Source: Nocardia africana NBRC 100379 (GTDB lineage Bacteria > Actinomycetota > Actinomycetes > Mycobacteriales > Mycobacteriaceae). Taken from it: a stretch of 64,000 nt of DNA. The stretch lies in NCBI RefSeq assembly GCF_001612635.1, contig NZ_BDAV01000013.1:62001-126000 (forward strand), written 5' to 3'. Positions 60,295 to 64,000 of the stretch are shown here, one piece after another (within the stretch, counting starts at the first letter, position 1; each line of letters opens with the position of its first letter). The notes under the pieces were generated by a model that saw only the letters and a list, made by a program, of their open reading frames with translations, was not told the DNA's origin and did no database searches. Position numbers and translations under genes: made by a program.

Positions 60295-61422
60295 CTAGCT
60301 CAGAGTTTTCAGCGCCGCCGCATCGTAGGCCTTCAGTTCGCCGATCCGGCCGTCCAGAACCTTGGCTGCCCATTCCGGGTCCTGCAGGAGGGCACGGCCG
60401 ACGGCGACCAGGTCGAACTCGTCGCGTTCCAGCCGGTCGAGAAGATTGTCGATGCTGCCCAGTTCGGCGCCTCGGCCCGTGAAGGCGTGGAGGAAGTCGC
60501 CGTCGAGGCCGACCGAGCCGACGGTGATGGTGGGCTTGCCGGTGAGCTTCTTGGTCCACCCCGCGAGATTCAGGTCCGAGCCCTCGAACTCCGGGAGCCA
60601 GTACCGGCGGGTGGAGGCGTGGAAGGCGTCGACGCCGGCCGCGGCCAGCGGCGCCAGGATGGCTTCGAGCTCCTGCGGGGTTTCGGCGAGACGTGCGTTG
60701 TAGGCCTCCTGCTTCCACTGCGAGAAGCGGAAGATCACCGGGAAGCCGGGCGACACGGCTGCGCGGACCGCGGCGACGATCTCGGTCGCGAACCTGGTGC
60801 GCGCCACGGGATCTCCACCGTAGGCATCGGTGCGGCGGTTCGTGTGCGCCCAGAGGAACTGGTCGATGAGGTAGCCGTGGGCGCCGTGCAGTTCGACCCC
60901 GTCGAATCCGATCCGCTCCGCGTCCGCGGCAGCCTCGGCGAAGGCGGCGATGACGTCGTCCAGGTCGCGCTGCGTCATCGCCTCACCGGTCGGCTCGGTG
61001 CCGTCGACGCGGATGCCGGAGGGGCCCATGGCCGGGGCCTCGGGGTAGGGCGCTTCGCCGTGGTTGCGGACCATGCCGATGTGCCACAGCTGCGGCACGA
61101 TCGTGCCGCCCGCCGCGTGCACGTCCGCGGCCACCTTCGCCCAGCCCGCCAACTGCTCCGCACCGTGGAATCGCGGTACCCGATCGCTCTGACCGGCCGA
61201 CGCGTGGCCGACGTAGGTCCCCTCGGTGACGATCAGACCGACACCGGCGGCCGCCCGGCGCGCGTAGTAGGACCGCACGTCGTCACCGGGAATGCCGCCC
61301 GGGGAGAACATGCGCGTCATCGGCGCCATCACGATGCGGTTGGGAATGGTCAGGCTGTTCACGGACACGGGCCGGGACAGGATTTCCGCTGCGCGGGAGA
61401 CGTCGGACGCGGTGACGGTCAC
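60295..61422 (-). CDS. Old Yellow Enzyme family NADH:flavin oxidoreductase
   Basis: The 375-residue FMN enzyme has NRIVMAPMTRMFSPGG at the start of the barrel, QLWHIGMV, FDGVELHGAHGYLIDQFL (His pair for carbonyl binding) and VAVGRALLQDPEW at the end. It reduces activated alkenes. GTG 61422 was preferred because TGAGGAG lies just before it. It is divergent from the MarR gene, which probably controls it. It carries no 27-bp operator and may not belong to the amine cluster. Confidence 0.92.
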   Translation of the reverse strand: MTVTASDVSRAAEILSRPVSVNSLTIPNRIVMAPMTRMFSPGGIPGDDVRSYYARRAAAGVGLIVTEGTYVGHASAGQSDRVPRFHGAEQLAGWAKVAADVHAAGGTIVPQLWHIGMVRNHGEAPYPEAPAMGPSGIRVDGTEPTGEAMTQRDLDDVIAAFAEAAADAERIGFDGVELHGAHGYLIDQFLWAHTNRRTDAYGGDPVARTRFATEIVAAVRAAVSPGFPVIFRFSQWKQEAYNARLAETPQELEAILAPLAAAGVDAFHASTRRYWLPEFEGSDLNLAGWTKKLTGKPTITVGSVGLDGDFLHAFTGRGAELGSIDNLLDRLERDEFDLVAVGRALLQDPEWAAKVLDGRIGELKAYDAAALKTLS

Positions 61423-61525
61423 TGGATACTCCTCATACAAACTTGACATCTTTGATGGTTGATAACCTCAAGCATTTTCCACCGTAGGTCCGAATAGTTG
61501 AGATGGTCAAGTTTCAGGACGTAGG

Positions 61526-61960
61526 ATGAATTCCATGGCACAGGTTCCGCACCTCGACACCGACCGGCTCATGGAGCTGCTCTCGGTGTCGCTGGGCGTC
61601 TACTACAGCGACTTCACGGTCGCGGCGGCGAGCGAGAACCTCACGGCGAGCCAGGGCAAGACATTGACGGTGCTGCGCCGGGGCCCCGCCGCGATGCGCA
61701 CACTGGCCGAGATACTGGCGTGCGACGCGTCCAACGTGACGGGAATCATCGACCGGCTGGAGAAGCGGGGTCTCGTGCGACGGGAGGCCAGCACATCCGA
61801 CCGCCGCGTGACCAATCTGGTCATCACACCCGAGGGCGAGCGTGCCGTCGACGCGATCCGCGCGAAGATGCACCAGACCCGGGAAGGCCTGAGCCGGCTC
61901 GGCGACGAGGACCGGGCTCGTCTGTCCACACTCCTGGAACGGGCCTTCGTCCAGCCCTGA
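61526..61960 (+). CDS. MarR-family regulator
   Basis: The 144-residue winged-helix protein contains ASQGKTLTVLRRGPAAMRTLAEILACDASNVTGIIDRLEKRGLV, a classical MarR recognition helix, and the wing REASTSDRRVTN. One Cys (LACDAS) lies in the DNA-binding domain, which could sense electrophiles or oxidants. The start may be ATG 61526 or 61535. It is divergent from the Old Yellow Enzyme gene. Confidence 0.9.
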   Translation: MNSMAQVPHLDTDRLMELLSVSLGVYYSDFTVAAASENLTASQGKTLTVLRRGPAAMRTLAEILACDASNVTGIIDRLEKRGLVRREASTSDRRVTNLVITPEGERAVDAIRAKMHQTREGLSRLGDEDRARLSTLLERAFVQP

Positions 61961-62030
61961 CGTCCGATGATGCCGTCGAGCGACGGCGCGGTGAAAGATG
62001 CTCCACCGCAGCGGTTTTCACCGCAGAGCG

Positions 62031-62068
62031 GGGTGTCGCGCCCGGTCCGTGGACGAAACGCGACACCC
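62031..62068. terminator. Stem-loop between convergent genes
   Basis: Arms GGGTGTCGCG and CGCGACACCC with an 18-base loop, between the MarR gene and the end of the secreted protein gene. Confidence 0.6.
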
Positions 62069-62076
62069 GCACAGCG

Positions 62077-62793
62077 TTACTTCTGAGGGTTGGTGAGGGT
62101 GTTGTACATCTGGACCAGGGAGACCACCGCGGCGGGGCCGCCGATGGCGACCGTGCCGATCGCGGCACCGAGCGCCGCACCGGAGATGGCGCCCGCGATG
62201 CAGCCTCCCGGTGCGCCGGCGAAGAACAGCGGCGGCATCAGCGCGGTGCCGACCACCGCGCCGGCCACACAGCCGCCGACGAGACCGATCGCGGTCCCCA
62301 GGAGGACACCGAGTCCGGACGCCAGGCCGACCTGGTTGGCAGCCACACCGAGCGCCTCGTTGAAGTCGTCCTGGGAGAAGATCGGCTTCGCATCGGGCTG
62401 CGTCGACGCGACGGCGTCGGCAGGGTTACGACTGGGGGTGAGCGTCGCGGTGCGGCCGTCGGCGTCGATCTGCGCGGCGATGGGCCAGTCCTTCTGATCG
62501 AGCCGATAGGTCAGCGGCATCCCGAAGGCGAGATTGCCGTTGCCGTCGAGCAATTCGAACTGGTTTCCGCGAGTGATCAGCCGGCCCGCATCGGTGCGCA
62601 GCACTACCGAGTGGTCGACCACGTTGGCGGTGTAGTGAATCCCGGGGGCGACGTCGGTGCTGATCGTCGCGTCGGGCTTACCGGCTGCCGGAGCCGGCGG
62701 CGCGGCGGTGTCGGCGTATGCGGTACCGGCGGAGACCGTCAGCGCGGCGATCGCGATCGCGGAGGTGGCGGCGAACTTCTTCATGGTCTTCAT
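62077..62793 (-). CDS. Secreted Nocardia-type protein with Gly-rich hydrophobic C-terminus (DUF8020-like), second copy
   Basis: The 238-residue product has a signal peptide (MKTMKKFAATSAIAIAALTV, cleavage near AYAD). The beta-rich domain (APGIHYTANVVDHSVVL; RLITRGNQFELLD) and the Gly/Ala hydrophobic C-terminus ending SLVQMYNTL match the protein at 43514 in plan and length. ATG 62793 follows GGAAGGACACC. In both proteins a conserved DDFNEALG/DFNAALG precedes the hydrophobic block. Function unknown. Confidence 0.8.
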   Translation of the reverse strand: MKTMKKFAATSAIAIAALTVSAGTAYADTAAPPAPAAGKPDATISTDVAPGIHYTANVVDHSVVLRTDAGRLITRGNQFELLDGNGNLAFGMPLTYRLDQKDWPIAAQIDADGRTATLTPSRNPADAVASTQPDAKPIFSQDDFNEALGVAANQVGLASGLGVLLGTAIGLVGGCVAGAVVGTALMPPLFFAGAPGGCIAGAISGAALGAAIGTVAIGGPAAVVSLVQMYNTLTNPQK

Positions 62794-63154
62794 CAGGTGT
62801 CCTTCCCCGCGAGCAACGAATGCCCACGAGTCGAAAAGTGGCGAGGGAAACGACAGTGGCGGACTATCTTTTCCGCCCGCGAGCACAGGGCGGCCGCGAG
62901 CAGCAAACAGCTACATGGCAATGACAAATCCCGGCCGGTGATCCCGAAGGAAAACAGCCGTGCACATTCCCATCCGATAGCGCCGCATCAAATCGCAGCG
63001 ATACAGATGATCAGATCGACCGCACCGAAGTAAAGTATCGAATAACCACTTGTGGGAATATTCGCCGCAGGCCACGGTTCAATGCCCGCGATATGGATCT
63101 CGGTCGGTACGAGAAGGGCCGGTTGCCGAACGGTCGCGCCGAAGCGATAACCGG
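62794..63154. other. Intergenic, no gene recognised
   Basis: About 360 bases with lower GC in part. It holds the promoter of the secreted protein gene; no supported gene. Confidence 0.4.
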
Positions 63155-63697
63155 TCAGGCCGCTACCACAACCGGCGAGGGACCAGGAGGGCCGCGACGA
63201 GAAATCGCGCCCCGTAGCGGAATCGTGCCCCGTCGATCAGCGGCGTACCGCACACCGGAGCGGGGGTCGTCGAGAGCAGGGCGGGGCGAGAACGTCGACA
63301 GCAGAGTCCACACGAGCCCGGCCATCGCGCGATACAACCGCTCGGCCGCCGCAATGAGCAGCGCACACAGCATCGTGGCCGCCACGTGGGCGGCGAGCAT
63401 GATCCATCCCCCGCCGCAGCCATTGATTTCGGATGGATGCGAGGGTCGCGGCGGCTCCGTCGATGCCAATGCCGTGTGGCCGAGCAACTGGCCCAGGGCC
63501 AGCATCCCGAACAACCGCAACCGGCCGCGGCCGGCCGAGGAACCCACTGCCGCACCGACCAAGCCACTGACCAGCAACACGAGCATCAGTGCGGCAGAAT
63601 TCGGAGAGTCCCCTTCGATACCGTGCGCCGCGAAAGCCACTATTCCGCACGCGACGCCGGCCAAGGCACCACGAATTCGGTTATCCGGACACTTCAC
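63155..63697 (-). CDS. Polytopic membrane protein
   Basis: The 180-residue product from GTG 63697 (GAGG upstream) has about four membrane spans: RGALAGVACGIVAFAAHG, AALMLVLLVSGLVGAAVG, LFGMLALGQLLGHTALA and MLAAHVAATMLCALLIAAAERLY. The GQLLGH and AAHVAATM His positions recur in membrane proteins encoded beside actinobacterial copper or YcnI-like genes, by general resemblance only. The tail is basic and Pro-rich. Confidence 0.7.
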   Translation of the reverse strand: MKCPDNRIRGALAGVACGIVAFAAHGIEGDSPNSAALMLVLLVSGLVGAAVGSSAGRGRLRLFGMLALGQLLGHTALASTEPPRPSHPSEINGCGGGWIMLAAHVAATMLCALLIAAAERLYRAMAGLVWTLLSTFSPRPALDDPRSGVRYAADRRGTIPLRGAISRRGPPGPSPVVVAA

Positions 63698-64000
63698 GGC
63701 AAAGACCTCGCGACCGCCCGGTCCGATGAAAACGACGACGTGTCGGCAATACGGACGAGCGACATCATCGGCGACCTTCACGACAATCGGACCCAACCAA
63801 GCGGAACGCAAGCACTATAACCGCGAAGAGGGAAAGACGAGAAATCCGAGCCGTCTCGACGGAATGCGTTTCCAGCCCGTTCGGCGAAACGTCGATTCGA
63901 ACATGAAAGCGGCCGTGTCGCGATTCGTCGGCTTTTTCCGATATGTCCTGAACATCCCTTTAGTCGACCAAGTCTTGCCAGAATGCGCCACGAACTTGCC
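63698..64000. other. Intergenic, no gene recognised
   Basis: About 300 bases to the window edge, containing the probable promoter of the membrane protein gene. Confidence 0.4.

Noticed and set aside
38406..61422. Biosynthetic gene cluster for a natural product
   Set aside because: No polyketide synthase, peptide synthetase or tailoring core; enzymes fit catabolism.

Overview
This is a high-GC actinobacterial chromosome segment, most likely from Nocardia or a close mycolic-acid relative. The evidence is a mycobacterial-type L,D-transpeptidase at the left edge, frequent GTG starts, possible leaderless transcripts, and two intact copies plus one broken copy of a secreted protein family that I associate with Nocardia. 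No rRNA or complete tRNA gene was seen.

Region 1 (1-18.5 kb) is an envelope, copper and redox island. It holds a His/Gly-repeat secreted protein, a PIG-L deacetylase, a DUF305 lipoprotein, a Tat-exported multicopper oxidase, a four-helix Cys-rich copper-binding protein, a CcsA / TlpA-like / CcdA cytochrome c maturation set with no ResB, and several small membrane proteins. Two BlaI/CopY-type repressors (10108-10473 and 11246-11617), each near an M56 BlaR1-like membrane protease, lie in the middle. Eleven related TACTA...TAGTA dyads sit at the promoters. They fall into two classes: TACTA-N7-TAGTA, also present at the first repressor's own promoter, and a longer form built on TACGTACGTA, also present at the second repressor's own promoter. 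This looks like two parallel BlaI/M56 circuits sharing one metal and thiol regulon. It includes a divergently read 18-residue Met/Cys peptide gene (10682-10738) and an orphan operator facing a possible small RNA. serA and a nuclease-like gene interrupt the island.

Region 2 (18.5-38.4 kb) is accessory DNA. It carries frameshifted remnants of a recombinase helix-turn-helix, phage tail genes and several IS transposases, plus one intact IS630-family element. Between them are many small orphan genes, several resembling immunity proteins of polymorphic toxins (YezG-like and DUF6881-like domains), with no matching toxin visible. A 127-bp repeat and a family of GC-rich intergenic repeats suggest past cassette exchange. 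A PAS-ANTAR regulator closes the region.

Region 3 (38.4-59.1 kb) is a catabolic supercluster for an amine or amine-containing ring compound. It encodes a flavin amine oxidase, a Baeyer-Villiger-type monooxygenase, an aminoacyl-CoA ammonia-lyase-like hotdog protein, acyl-CoA ligase, enoyl-CoA hydratase, zinc alcohol dehydrogenase, aldehyde dehydrogenase, a glutamine-synthetase-like ligase, a PuuD-like hydrolase, a PuuB-like oxidase, an SCP2-like protein, an HSL-type esterase, an MFS exporter and two paralogous polytopic membrane proteins. Four of its promoters carry the same 27-bp palindrome (TAGTCA-N2-TGA-N5-TCA-N2-TGACTA), probably bound by the TetR regulator at 50302-50982. A second TetR (44317-45018) has its own 28-bp palindrome, and a similar one lies before the secreted protein gene at 43514.

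Region 4 (59.1-64 kb) holds small stress and membrane proteins, an Old Yellow Enzyme divergent from a MarR regulator, a second secreted Nocardia-type protein and a polytopic membrane protein.
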